Below the pieces are notes generated by a model. It saw only the letters and a program-made list of their open reading frames with translations, had not been told where the DNA came from and did no database searches. Both the position numbers and the translations under genes were made by a program. From an uncultured Methanobrevibacter sp. (lineage in GTDB: Archaea; Methanobacteriota; Methanobacteria; Methanobacteriales; Methanobacteriaceae): a DNA stretch of 39,740 bases. The stretch covers positions 1 to 39,740 of the forward strand of contig NZ_CACWVY010000020.1 of the NCBI RefSeq assembly GCF_902764455.1, in the 5' to 3' direction. Positions 18,879 to 26,595 of this stretch are shown here, piece by piece (the first letter of the stretch is position 1; each line of letters begins with the position of its first letter).

Positions 18879-20657
18879 ATGACTCGTATTTCAATTTTAG
18901 ATAAAGACAGATGTCAGCCTAAAAAATGTGATTATCTTTGCATCAATTACTGCCCGGGAGTTAGGATGGATGAAGACACCATAGTAATTGATGAGAACAC
19001 TAAAAAGCCGTTGATATCTGAAGAATTATGTGAAGGGTGCGGTATTTGTACAAACAGGTGCCCGTTTGATGCAATTACAATTATTAACTTACCGGAAGCA
19101 GCAGGTGAACCTATTCACCGCTTTGGACAAAACCAGTTTGAACTGTTTGGCCTCCCATCTCTAGAAGAGGGAACTGTTTTAGGTCTTTTAGGTCAGAATG
19201 GTATCGGTAAATCCACAATAATGAACATATTGTCAGGAAATCTTATACCTAACTTTGGAGACTATGAAAATCAGCCTGAAAACTGGGACAATGTAATTGA
19301 ATATTATAAAGGCTCAGCACTTCAGAAATACTTCAAAGATTTGTCTGAAGGCAACATTAAAACAATATTAAAGCCTCAAATGGTAGACCAACTTCCAAAA
19401 GTTGTAAAAGGCAAAGTTAAAGACCTGCTTTCAAATGTTAATGAAAGAGACAAGCTTGAATATGTTACAAAGGAACTGCAGCTTGAAAACGTGCTTGACC
19501 GGAAAATGGAAAATCTGAGTGGAGGAGAACTTCAAAGAGTAGCAATAGCTGCAACAGTACTTAGAGAAGGTGATTTCTACTACTTTGACGAACCTACATC
19601 ATGGCTTGACGTATCACAAAGACTAAACGCTGTAAAAGTAATCAGATCCCTTGCTGAAGAAGGAAAAAGTGTTTTGGTTATTGAGCACGACCTTGCAACT
19701 TTAGACGCATTATCAGACAATATACATATTTTATACGGTACACCAGGAGGATACGGTGTAGTATCCGGAAGAAAAGGTGTCAGATTAGGTATCAATGCAT
19801 ACATCAAAGGATTTTTAGCAGAAGAAAATGTAAGAATCAGAAGAAATCCTATTGAATTCACCATAAGACCGCCAACCCCAGAAGATGAAGGAGATCCTCT
19901 TGCAAGTTATACTGACCTGAGCAAAGATTATGACGGATTTAAATTAACTGCTGATGAGGGAGAAATCTTTTACGATGAAATTGTAACTGCATTCGGTTCA
20001 AACGGTATTGGAAAAACAACCTTTGCAAAAATGCTTGCAGGAGTCGAAGACCCAACAACAGGCGAAGTTGATGAAGAAGTCACAATAGCTTACAAGCCAC
20101 AATATATCGTTACCAACTTCGAAGGAAGCGTAAGTGACTTTTTATACATGAACGCCCCTAGTTTTGGAAGCAAAATCTTTGAAAGCGAAATAATGAATCC
20201 CCTATCATTGAATGAATTGCTTGACAAACCCGTCAAAGGATTAAGTGGAGGAGAACTTCAAAGATTAGCTATTGCTGCAACACTTGCAAAAGATGCTGAA
20301 ATTTATCTTTTCGACGAACCGACCGCATTTTTAGATGTTGAACAAAGACTGATTGCTGCAAGAGTAATCAGAAAACTGGTTGAAAGCAGAAATGCAGCGT
20401 CATTAATCGTTGACCACGATATAGTATTTATCGACTACATCTCAGACAGGGCGATGGTATTTGATGGAACCCCAGGTTTAAACGGTCACGCATCAAAACC
20501 AACCGACCTTAGAAATGCAATGAATGAATTTTTAGGAAATCTCAATATTACATTTAGAAGAGATAAAGAAACAAAACGTCCACGTGTTAACAAACTTGAC
20601 AGTTACAAAGACCGTGAACAAAAAGAAAAAGGAGAATATTATTACTTATCCGATTAA
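18879..20657 (+). CDS. ABCE1/RLI ribosome-recycling ATPase
   Basis: A 592-aa soluble twin-ATPase that splits post-termination 70S ribosomes together with aRF1/aPelota. The N-terminal Fe-S domain has CX4CX3CX3CP ([15 protein letters not shown]) and CX2CX2CX3CP ([12 protein letters not shown]), enough for two [4Fe-4S] clusters. NBD1 shows Walker [10 protein letters not shown], signature [12 protein letters not shown] and [12 protein letters not shown]2 shows [21 protein letters not shown] and FDEPTAFLD. There are no membrane segments. I chose the ATG at 18879 because AAGGAG lies just upstream and the family starts with this motif; an in-frame ATG at 18837 would add 14 unrelated residues. It is a single-gene unit. 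Confidence 0.96.
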   Translation: MTRISILDKDRCQPKKCDYLCINYCPGVRMDEDTIVIDENTKKPLISEELCEGCGICTNRCPFDAITIINLPEAAGEPIHRFGQNQFELFGLPSLEEGTVLGLLGQNGIGKSTIMNILSGNLIPNFGDYENQPENWDNVIEYYKGSALQKYFKDLSEGNIKTILKPQMVDQLPKVVKGKVKDLLSNVNERDKLEYVTKELQLENVLDRKMENLSGGELQRVAIAATVLREGDFYYFDEPTSWLDVSQRLNAVKVIRSLAEEGKSVLVIEHDLATLDALSDNIHILYGTPGGYGVVSGRKGVRLGINAYIKGFLAEENVRIRRNPIEFTIRPPTPEDEGDPLASYTDLSKDYDGFKLTADEGEIFYDEIVTAFGSNGIGKTTFAKMLAGVEDPTTGEVDEEVTIAYKPQYIVTNFEGSVSDFLYMNAPSFGSKIFESEIMNPLSLNELLDKPVKGLSGGELQRLAIAATLAKDAEIYLFDEPTAFLDVEQRLIAARVIRKLVESRNAASLIVDHDIVFIDYISDRAMVFDGTPGLNGHASKPTDLRNAMNEFLGNLNITFRRDKETKRPRVNKLDSYKDREQKEKGEYYYLSD

Positions 20658-20681
20658 ATATTCTCTTAATTTTTTTATTTT

Positions 20682-21059
20682 TTAAATATTTTCCAATTCT
20701 TTTAAAATAAATCTTTTTAATACTTCAACTGCTTTTTCACCATCATCATCCAATCTGACAGCATCCAAAGGATTTAAATCATAAGTTTTAACAACAGCAT
20801 CCGCTGAAATGTTTTTAATTGCATTAACCTCTTTTTCTTTTAAAATAACAGCAGCACAGTCGTCAGCGCATCCTGTTACTGTAACTATTTTTGCATCATC
20901 CAGAATAGGTGAGCAGTTATTTGGCTGAGCAGAGTATTCTGTTATACAAGCCGCAACAATGTTTTCATTTTCCAGCGCAAGTTCAACGCTAGCTGCACGA
21001 ACTACCAAACCTAACGGGCTTAATCCACTACAAGACACTAAAGCTATTTTGTCATTCAT
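20682..21059 (-). CDS. Putative zinc-binding protein, DGC-domain-like
   Basis: A 125-aa protein whose pattern resembles the DGC (putative zinc-binding) family: an N-terminal VSCSGLSPLG loop, a central Cys in CSPIL, and TGCADDCAAV. The clustered cysteines suggest a metal site. Its start overlaps the stop of the Fe-S protein gene by 4 bp, so it is the last gene of that operon. Biochemical function is unknown; a redox or metal-handling role is inferred only from the neighbouring Fe-S protein. It ends 24 bp from the convergent RLI gene. Confidence 0.7.
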   Translation of the reverse strand: MNDKIALVSCSGLSPLGLVVRAASVELALENENIVAACITEYSAQPNNCSPILDDAKIVTVTGCADDCAAVILKEKEVNAIKNISADAVVKTYDLNPLDAVRLDDDGEKAVEVLKRFILKELENI

Positions 21060-21772
21060 TTTTTCATCCTCGAATATCTTTTTTTAACTTTTTCATAACC
21101 TCTTTTATAAAAAGGACATAAATCAATGCATCTGCTGCAGCCTTCACGGTGTGCAGTGCATAATTTTCTTAAAAACCTTCCTTCATCATCAAAAGCCTTT
21201 TCAGGACATCTGTCAATGCAAACACCACATGTTGAGCAGTAATCTTTAACCCAGAGCATATCATTTTCCTTTTTTACAGGCAAATTTTCGATTGAAGTTT
21301 GAATCATGAAAAATCCCAAATTCAATCCTTCCTTAAACATGCACATGTTGCTTCTCGTAATTACCGCATCATTTGACTGAAGTGCAATTGCTCTTAGGCT
21401 TACTCTGTCATCCAAAGGATTGATTAAATCTGCCTTAAAGCCATTTTTTCTCAATATGTCTGCAAGCTCAAATGTTTTAATTCCAACTTCCTGAAATTCT
21501 TCATCCATCAGTTTGCATTTTTCCCTGGAAGGATTCATTTTTAAAATTTCATCAGACATGTGATATTTCAGAATAATAATATTGTCCCAGCTGATATCCC
21601 ATTCATTTTTAAACTCATCACTCAATTTAGAATAGCTCAATCCTGCAAATTGAGATTCAACTGCAATTTCAACAAATTCATTTAAAAAATCATCAGAAAT
21701 AGTGGTTTTTGGATGGTGAGGGTTTTCTATTTTATAAAAATTAGGAATAGGTTGATGATATCTAAATCTCAT
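21056..21772 (-). CDS. 4Fe-4S double-cluster protein, epoxyqueuosine-reductase-like tail
   Basis: A 238-aa cytosolic protein. The first 170 residues carry no motif I can name; the C-terminus carries two ferredoxin-type cluster motifs, Cys179-x2-Cys182-x2-Cys185-x3-Cys189-Pro and Cys205...Cys212-x2-Cys215-x3-Cys219-Pro. This pattern resembles the double-cluster domain of QueG and reductive-dehalogenase-like proteins, but no cobalamin-binding region is recognisable and the protein is shorter. It is likely an electron carrier or small oxidoreductase. It lies 10 bp after the aminotransferase gene and overlaps the DGC gene by 4 bp. Confidence 0.75.
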   Translation of the reverse strand: MRFRYHQPIPNFYKIENPHHPKTTISDDFLNEFVEIAVESQFAGLSYSKLSDEFKNEWDISWDNIIILKYHMSDEILKMNPSREKCKLMDEEFQEVGIKTFELADILRKNGFKADLINPLDDRVSLRAIALQSNDAVITRSNMCMFKEGLNLGFFMIQTSIENLPVKKENDMLWVKDYCSTCGVCIDRCPEKAFDDEGRFLRKLCTAHREGCSRCIDLCPFYKRGYEKVKKRYSRMKK

Positions 21773-21782
21773 ACCATTAACC

Positions 21783-22958
21783 TTATTTTTTCCTTAAAGC
21801 TTCAACAGCCTTAGGGAATTCTTCACAGAATACTTTAATTTCTTCTGTTGGAATTGAAAAACTTATACGTAAGTATCTGTGACCAAATTCTTCAGAAGTG
21901 TATTCTCCTTCTCTTGTGAATAATTTCTTTTCAATTAAATAATTGGACATTTCCTTAGGGTCGATTCCCGCATCGTATAAATCGATTGCCATCATATTTG
22001 CATCAGACGGATAAACCGGCAGGAACACACCATCAATAGGTTCAATCATTTCATTGATTAACCTCTGGTTTTCAAAACAGGTTTCTCTTATTCTGTCATA
22101 CCAATCAGGTTTTGATTTAAGACCTGCAATTGCACCATATTGAGAGATAATATTTACACCTAAATCATTGACAACCGCATTTTTAATAGCATCAATTATT
22201 GGTTTTGAAGAGATTACTCCACCAATTCTCATACCGGCCATTCCGAATATTTTTGAAAAGCTGTAAATGGTTAATGTTTGGCCAGGAGCATAATTTTCAA
22301 CAAGGAAATGTTCCCTTGCAAAATCCTTATATGTAATATCATGTAATAAGTATAAATCATTTTCTTTTGCAATTTCTGCAAATTCTTTGAGTTCATCTTC
22401 AGTGTATGATGAACCTAATGGGTTTAAAGGATCTATTAAAATTACCATACGGGTATTTTCATCCATGTTTTCCCTTAATAACTTTGGAGTCAATTTGTAG
22501 TCGTTTTCTTCAAAATAAATTGGAACATATCTTACTTCGCCTGCAAATCTGTTTGCAAAGTCTCCGATAATAAAGTAACCAGGATCTGATAAAATAACAT
22601 TGTCTTCAGGCTCCAGTAATGCCTGCATTACCAGGTATAAAGATTCTGTTGCACCGGATGTCAGCAATACTTCAAAATCTTCCAGTTGCAAATCATCTAA
22701 AATCAATTGTTTAAGTTCACTGAATCCTTCAGGAGCAGGATATTTGCAGAACTGCTTTTCCTTAATAGCTTCAATCATTGCATCAGATATTGTATCGTCA
22801 TGAAGATGGTTTGTATTCTGTCCCATCCAAATCATGTCTTTATCCATGTACATTTCTTCGAAGAACTCATTTGCACTACTGTAACCTTCAGGAGGCACCC
22901 TTTCAGTTTTTTGAAACTTTTTTTTAGGATGTTTAATGTCAAAATCACTATCTCTCAT
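21783..22958 (-). CDS. PLP-dependent aminotransferase, class I/II (fold type I)
   Basis: A 391-aa protein of the aspartate-aminotransferase superfamily. Visible are LTSGATESLYLV (cofactor phosphate loop), DPLNPLGSSY (Asn179, contacts the PLP ring oxygen), HDITY (Asp207, ring nitrogen) and SFSKIFGMAGMRIGG with the Schiff-base Lys236. A late Arg in HRYLRISFS probably binds the substrate carboxylate. The amino acid used cannot be told from sequence. I chose the ATG at 22958 after GTGAT; a TTG at 22979 would add seven residues. It is followed closely by the Fe-S and DGC genes, suggesting a small shared pathway, and it lies 57 bp after radB on the same strand. Confidence 0.88.
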   Translation of the reverse strand: MRDSDFDIKHPKKKFQKTERVPPEGYSSANEFFEEMYMDKDMIWMGQNTNHLHDDTISDAMIEAIKEKQFCKYPAPEGFSELKQLILDDLQLEDFEVLLTSGATESLYLVMQALLEPEDNVILSDPGYFIIGDFANRFAGEVRYVPIYFEENDYKLTPKLLRENMDENTRMVILIDPLNPLGSSYTEDELKEFAEIAKENDLYLLHDITYKDFAREHFLVENYAPGQTLTIYSFSKIFGMAGMRIGGVISSKPIIDAIKNAVVNDLGVNIISQYGAIAGLKSKPDWYDRIRETCFENQRLINEMIEPIDGVFLPVYPSDANMMAIDLYDAGIDPKEMSNYLIEKKLFTREGEYTSEEFGHRYLRISFSIPTEEIKVFCEEFPKAVEALRKK

Positions 22959-23015
22959 AATATCACACAACAATTCCAAAATAATTATATATTTTTAATT
23001 ATTAATAAAGATAAC

Positions 23016-23720
23016 TTATACAATTCCCCTTGAAGTAATTGAAAAAACTGCCTGATTCCCTTCTGGGAGGCTCCTGTGACGAATCAATGTTGCAACACGC
23101 TTATTTATCTCATCACCACGTTCTAATTGAAGAATTACCTTACTCCAGTATTGTAGAATGGTTCCTCCAACAGCCCTTATGTCATTGTTACCTTCATCAT
23201 CAAATGCATTGTAGATTTGGTTTGTCAGAACTACAGCCACATCATATTTTCTTGCAATTTTAGATAAAACACCCATTTGTTTACCCAATTCCTTATTTAA
23301 CTTTGAAGATTTCATATCATCTACACGATAGAGTGCAACTGCCGAATCCAAAACAATTAAATCCACATCATCATGGTTTTTTCTAAGCCATATTTCAATA
23401 GCCTTTAAATTGTCATTCTGTTCTAAAAAATTAGTCGGTTCAAAAACGATTATGTTATTAGCTACATCTGAAAAATCAGGACCAGAAATCTGCTTGATTC
23501 TATCTATTGAAATTCCGCCTTCAGTGTCAATGTAAATAACCTTTTTACCCCTTCTGGCCACATTAACTGCTAGAGTTAAAGTAATATTACTTTTACCTGA
23601 ACTAGGTGGTCCAAATATTTGAGTTATAACTCCTTTTTCAAAACCTCCTCCAAGCAATGAATCCAGTGATGAATTTGAAGAGATTTTCTGATTATCCTCA
23701 AAATTAGCTAATACTCTCAT
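23016..23720 (-). CDS. radB: RadB, RecA/Rad51-family recombination protein
   Basis: A 234-aa single-core recombinase paralogue found in euryarchaea, thought to modulate RadA in recombination repair. Walker A is GPPSSGKS (residues 37-44), and a Walker B strand VDLIVLDSAVALYRVDD is visible. The N-terminal helix-hairpin-helix domain of RadA is absent, as is usual for RadB, and the C-terminal RHRSLPEG segment is present. There is no ribosome site before the ATG; a TATA-like TTTATATGAT is centred about 25 bases upstream, so the transcript may be leaderless. Confidence 0.95.
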   Translation of the reverse strand: MRVLANFEDNQKISSNSSLDSLLGGGFEKGVITQIFGPPSSGKSNITLTLAVNVARRGKKVIYIDTEGGISIDRIKQISGPDFSDVANNIIVFEPTNFLEQNDNLKAIEIWLRKNHDDVDLIVLDSAVALYRVDDMKSSKLNKELGKQMGVLSKIARKYDVAVVLTNQIYNAFDDEGNNDIRAVGGTILQYWSKVILQLERGDEINKRVATLIRHRSLPEGNQAVFSITSRGIV

Positions 23721-23740
23721 AAGTAAATATTGATTTTCAT

Positions 23741-23750
23741 ATCATATAAA
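23741..23750 (-). promoter_or_regulatory. TATA box of radB, predicting a leaderless transcript
   Basis: On the minus strand TTTATATGAT lies centred about 25 bases before the radB ATG and no ribosome binding site is present between. Archaeal TATA boxes sit about 25 bases before the transcription start, so the mRNA would start at or next to the ATG. Confidence 0.45.
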
Positions 23751-24025
23751 ATTTAACAAAAATTTGGCAATATTGAAATTATATAATTAAATAACTTTTA
23801 GGAGCCTTTAAAACAGGTGAAAAAACATATATCTAGTTAGTTAAACAAAAAAACTAAGATAAATTCATTAATTGTTAATAAAAACAATCTCTTGTGATAT
23901 TAATTCAAAAACCCCACAACACACTGTGACCCATGAGCTCAATTAAAGCTAATAAAGCAGCAATATCTAAAAAAATTAAATTATATCATTTATTTTACCT
24001 TTAGTGAGTATTTGGTTACTTTAAC

Positions 24026-24074
24026 TTTATATACCCCATCCGACAATGCCAATAATACAAAATATCTAGAGGTG
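24026..24074 (+). promoter_or_regulatory. TATA box and ribosome site deciding a TTG start
   Basis: TTTATATA at 24026-24033 is a good archaeal TATA box. It would start transcription near 24055. GAGGTG at 24069-24074 lies five bases before TTG at 24080, which supports TTG as the real start of the surface protein because the encoded MKRKILTILT is a proper signal peptide beginning. Confidence 0.65.
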
Positions 24075-24079
24075 AAAAT

Positions 24080-25153
24080 TTGAAAAGAAAGATACTCACT
24101 ATATTAACCATATTTCTTATTGCAACATCAGGTTTAAGTTTTGTTTCAGCACAGAATGAACTTGATGATATTTTAATTACAGAAAGCGAAGAAGAAAATA
24201 ATGAAAGCAGATCAATTAGACAAAGAGAAACATCTGAAGACAGCCTAAACTTAGCCGAAGAGAGAAATTCACATGAAGACAGAACCGGCGAGGAAGTAAA
24301 GGCACTTGAAAGCGGATACAGAAACGTGTCTTTTGATGACGGATACAACGGTTATTGTGTTAACCATAACTTACAATCCACCAGCAGAGGAGAAAAATTC
24401 ACCGTAGAAAATACTACAAATATCATCAGTTCAAGATACGGAGAATCTGTTGGAAATTACCTGAAAATCTTATTTGTTGACCATTACAACTATACAATGA
24501 ACCCAACAACTGACCTGTCACAAGTAATTTGGACTTTTACCGATTATGATTACAAAAACAGCAACAATGAAATAATTAAATCAATATTGGAAAGTGCTTC
24601 AAATGGCAGAATAATTCCAGATCATGGAGCAGTAACCAAAATAAATAATACAACCGAAGCAATATTTGATTTTGAATTATTAAATTCACAATATGGAAGA
24701 ACTCAGAACTTTTTCGGATACAAAATCAACTATCGTACACTAGAAATCATTGAAGATGAAATTTTAGGTTCAGACCCTGAAAATAATACTACAATAGAAA
24801 ACAACACAACAACAAACAACAATACAGAAAAAACCCCACAAAACAACACAACAATAGAAAACAACACAACAACAAACAACAATACAGAAGAAAACCCACA
24901 AAACAACACAACAATAGAAAACAACACAACAACAAACAACAATACAGAAGAAACCCCACAAAACAACACAACAATAGAAAAACAGGAAAATAACACAATT
25001 ATTTCAAAAACTAATGAAAATCAAACACCAAATTTAAATAAAATTAAAGAAAGTGATTTGGCAAAATATAATACTGGAAATGAATTAACAGTGATTGGAA
25101 TCGCAATTCTAATTATAGGATTTATATTATTGATTAAATACACAAGAGATTAA
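24080..25153 (+). CDS. Anchored surface protein with candidate Cys-Gln thioester domain and Asn/Thr-rich stalk
   Basis: A 357-aa protein starting with TTG. A signal peptide covers residues 1-24 (FVSAQ cleavage). An acidic, charged segment (25-80) precedes a globular region (about 80-230) with GYNGYCVNHNL (Cys93) and LSQVIWTFTDYDY (Gln148). The YC plus [ST]QxxIW pattern is that of TQXA/thioester domains, in which the Cys and Gln side chains form a bond that lets bacterial adhesins attach covalently to host surfaces. Next comes an Asn/Thr-rich stalk of 20-aa repeats full of N-glycosylation sequons (about 235-300), then a transmembrane helix (about 332-353) and a short basic tail. So the protein is predicted to be membrane-anchored with its head outside. 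The thioester assignment is inference from motifs; spacing of 55 residues between Cys and Gln is on the short side. Confidence 0.8.
   Translation: MKRKILTILTIFLIATSGLSFVSAQNELDDILITESEEENNESRSIRQRETSEDSLNLAEERNSHEDRTGEEVKALESGYRNVSFDDGYNGYCVNHNLQSTSRGEKFTVENTTNIISSRYGESVGNYLKILFVDHYNYTMNPTTDLSQVIWTFTDYDYKNSNNEIIKSILESASNGRIIPDHGAVTKINNTTEAIFDFELLNSQYGRTQNFFGYKINYRTLEIIEDEILGSDPENNTTIENNTTTNNNTEKTPQNNTTIENNTTTNNNTEENPQNNTTIENNTTTNNNTEETPQNNTTIEKQENNTIISKTNENQTPNLNKIKESDLAKYNTGNELTVIGIAILIIGFILLIKYTRD
24782..24980 (+). repeat. Three 60-bp tandem repeats plus a partial copy, encoding an Asn/Thr-rich stalk
   Basis: The unit is exactly 60 bp (20 codons), with near-identical copies at about 24782-24840, 24841-24900 and 24901-24960 and a partial fourth to 24980. 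Each encodes NNTTIENNTTTNNNTE plus a short Pro-Gln linker. Near-identity at DNA level suggests recent slippage, so copy number probably varies among strains. Confidence 0.9.
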
Positions 25154-25170
25154 TTATAATCTCTTATTTT
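25144..25170 (+). terminator. Hairpin terminator of the thioester-type protein gene
   Basis: AAGAGATTA (25144-25152) pairs with TAATCTCTT (25157-25165) across a four-base loop and is followed by ATTTTC. The stem includes the stop codon. It lies between two convergent genes and may serve both, but only the plus strand has the T-run. Confidence 0.6.
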
Positions 25171-25745
25171 CTTATTATTTTCGGATTTCTACCAGATAAA
25201 TCCACTATTTTTGATGCATGATTGGATTTCAGTTCACCTACATCAATCACCAAATCAACATCATGATCTAATTGCTCTAAAATCTCCTGAGGAGTTGATA
25301 AAACTTCATCATCTGAAAGGTTAGCACTGGTAGTTGTTATCGGAAATATTCTGGCTAATTTACATGCAATTTCACAATCAGGAACTCTAACGCCAACATA
25401 GCTAGACCCGCTTGTAACTCCTCTTGGAACAATTTTTCTTTTATTTAAAATGAATGTGTAAGGTCCGGGCAAATGATCAGTGATGGCCTTTCTTTGACTT
25501 AAGGAGACCTTTGCAACCAAGTTAATTGCATCCACATCTGAAACCAGAATTGACAGCGGCTTTAATAAACTTCTCTGTTTTATTTCAAAAACACGACGAA
25601 CCGCTTTTGAATCAAATATATTAGCTCCCAAACCATAAACAGTATCGGTAGGGTATAAAACCACACCGCCTCTAGCTAATACATTAACGGCTTCATTAAT
25701 GATGTTTTCATCAAATTTATCTATACTGGTTTTTAATATTTTCAT
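25164..25745 (-). CDS. tsaC: L-threonylcarbamoyladenylate synthase (Sua5/YrdC family)
   Basis: A 193-aa YrdC-domain protein. It makes threonylcarbamoyl-AMP from Thr, bicarbonate and ATP, the first step of t6A37 modification of ANN-decoding tRNAs. Motifs are the PTDTVYGLGAN loop, KQRSLLKPLSIL (the K.R...KPL element), LPGPYTFIL and TTSANLSD. It lacks the C-terminal Sua5 domain, so it is the short form. I chose the ATG at 25745 after TTAGGTAA; a TTG at 25760 would add five residues. It diverges from the phospholipid synthase gene with only 44 bp between. Confidence 0.92.
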   Translation of the reverse strand: MKILKTSIDKFDENIINEAVNVLARGGVVLYPTDTVYGLGANIFDSKAVRRVFEIKQRSLLKPLSILVSDVDAINLVAKVSLSQRKAITDHLPGPYTFILNKRKIVPRGVTSGSSYVGVRVPDCEIACKLARIFPITTTSANLSDDEVLSTPQEILEQLDHDVDLVIDVGELKSNHASKIVDLSGRNPKIIRK

Positions 25746-25760
25746 TTTATTACCTAACAA

Positions 25761-25784
25761 TTATATTAGATGAAAATTTATATA
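25761..25784. promoter_or_regulatory. Overlapping divergent promoters of tsaC and the phospholipid synthase gene
   Basis: The 44-bp gap holds two TATA-like elements: TTATATTA at 25761-25768, about 25 bases before the plus-strand ATG at 25790, and TTATATATAAATTT on the minus strand (25771-25784), about 30 bases before the tsaC ATG. Each lies in the other gene's leader, so the two promoters may compete. Confidence 0.4.
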
Positions 25785-25789
25785 TAATT

Positions 25790-26356
25790 ATGCTTCAATC
25801 TCTAAGACCATTATTAACAAAAATATTGAATCCGATTGCAAAGAATTTAAATATTAATCCAAATATTGTTACAGTAATATCTCCATTCATTGCACTTATT
25901 GCAGCTTATGGATTTGCAAAACATTTACTGATTTTAGGAGCAATAGCCATTTTAGCATCAGGATTTTTAGATGTTGTCGATGGTGCTGTTGCAAGATATC
26001 ATAACAGATCATCTCCTTTCGGAGCGTTTTTAGACTCCACAATGGACAGGTTTGCAGATGCAATAATCTATATTGGAATCATTTTTGGAGGATACTGTGA
26101 CTGGCTTGTCGGTGTTCTAGCGATTCATTCTGCAATAACCGTCAGTTATGTGCGTGCAAGAGCAGAATCCCAAGGAGCAGAATGTAACATTGGAATTGCA
26201 GAACGTGCAGTTCGTATGATTATATTAATGATTGGAGCAATAATAGGATATTTCGCAGGAGATATCTACTTCACATACATTATTTACATATTGGTAATTT
26301 TATCCTACTTTACTGTAGCTCAGAGAATTGTTTATGTTTGGAGGCAATTAAAATGA
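25790..26356 (+). CDS. Archaetidylinositol phosphate synthase (CDP-alcohol phosphatidyltransferase)
   Basis: A 188-aa membrane enzyme with about five or six helices. The CDP-alcohol transferase signature D61-x2-D64-G-x2-A68-R69-x8-G78-x3-D82-x3-D86 is complete. In Methanobacteriales the close homologue joins CDP-archaeol with inositol-1-phosphate to give archaetidylinositol phosphate, a step to inositol ether lipids; a glycerol-phosphate acceptor cannot be excluded from sequence alone. No ribosome site precedes the ATG. Its stop overlaps the start of the DUF357 gene (ATGA). Confidence 0.88.
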   Translation: MLQSLRPLLTKILNPIAKNLNINPNIVTVISPFIALIAAYGFAKHLLILGAIAILASGFLDVVDGAVARYHNRSSPFGAFLDSTMDRFADAIIYIGIIFGGYCDWLVGVLAIHSAITVSYVRARAESQGAECNIGIAERAVRMIILMIGAIIGYFAGDIYFTYIIYILVILSYFTVAQRIVYVWRQLK

Positions 26357-26595
26357 CCGAATTGGAAAGTCCTGAAAAAATAGCAAAAGATATTGCAAAA
26401 TTAGAGAGAAACTTGAATCAGGTAGCTGACATTACTTTTGAAGGAAAGGAAAAAGAAGTTTATGACAGGGCAATTGACTACTGGAACGATTCAAAATATT
26501 ACCTTAAAAAAGAGGATATGAGGACTGCATTCGGTTGCATCGAATACAGTCACGGGCTTTTGGACGCATTGAGGATGATTCATGGAATCATCTAA
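26353..26595 (+). CDS. DUF357 family protein
   Basis: An 80-aa, largely helical, soluble protein that matches the small archaeal DUF357 family (long amphipathic helices, YDRAIDYWNDSKYYLKKED and FGCIEYSHGLLDALR). Function is not known. I chose the ATG at 26353 because GGAGG lies about eight bases upstream and it overlaps the previous stop by 4 bp, so translation is coupled to the phospholipid synthase. It converges on and overlaps the RhuM gene by 4 bp. Confidence 0.88.
   Translation: MTELESPEKIAKDIAKLERNLNQVADITFEGKEKEVYDRAIDYWNDSKYYLKKEDMRTAFGCIEYSHGLLDALRMIHGII

Larger units (their letters stand above)
23721..24079. other. Divergent intergenic region between radB and the thioester-type surface protein
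   Basis: No gene or RNA is recognisable in these 359 bases. The left end contains the radB promoter and the right end contains the TATA box (24026) and ribosome site of the plus-strand surface gene. The middle has several AT runs and a short CACACTGTG palindrome near 23919, without obvious function. Confidence 0.5.

Noticed and set aside
22707-23033. 108-codon plus-strand open frame
   Set aside because: Antisense to the aminotransferase gene, with no recognisable motif or ribosome site.
24782-24980. Possible CRISPR-like array
   Set aside because: The 60-bp units are contiguous, without spacers, and in frame within a gene.
24730-24998. Three overlapping minus-strand frames rich in Cys, Val and Phe
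   Set aside because: All are antisense of the 60-bp Asn/Thr repeat, which has no stops on the opposite strand; no starts or ribosome sites support them.
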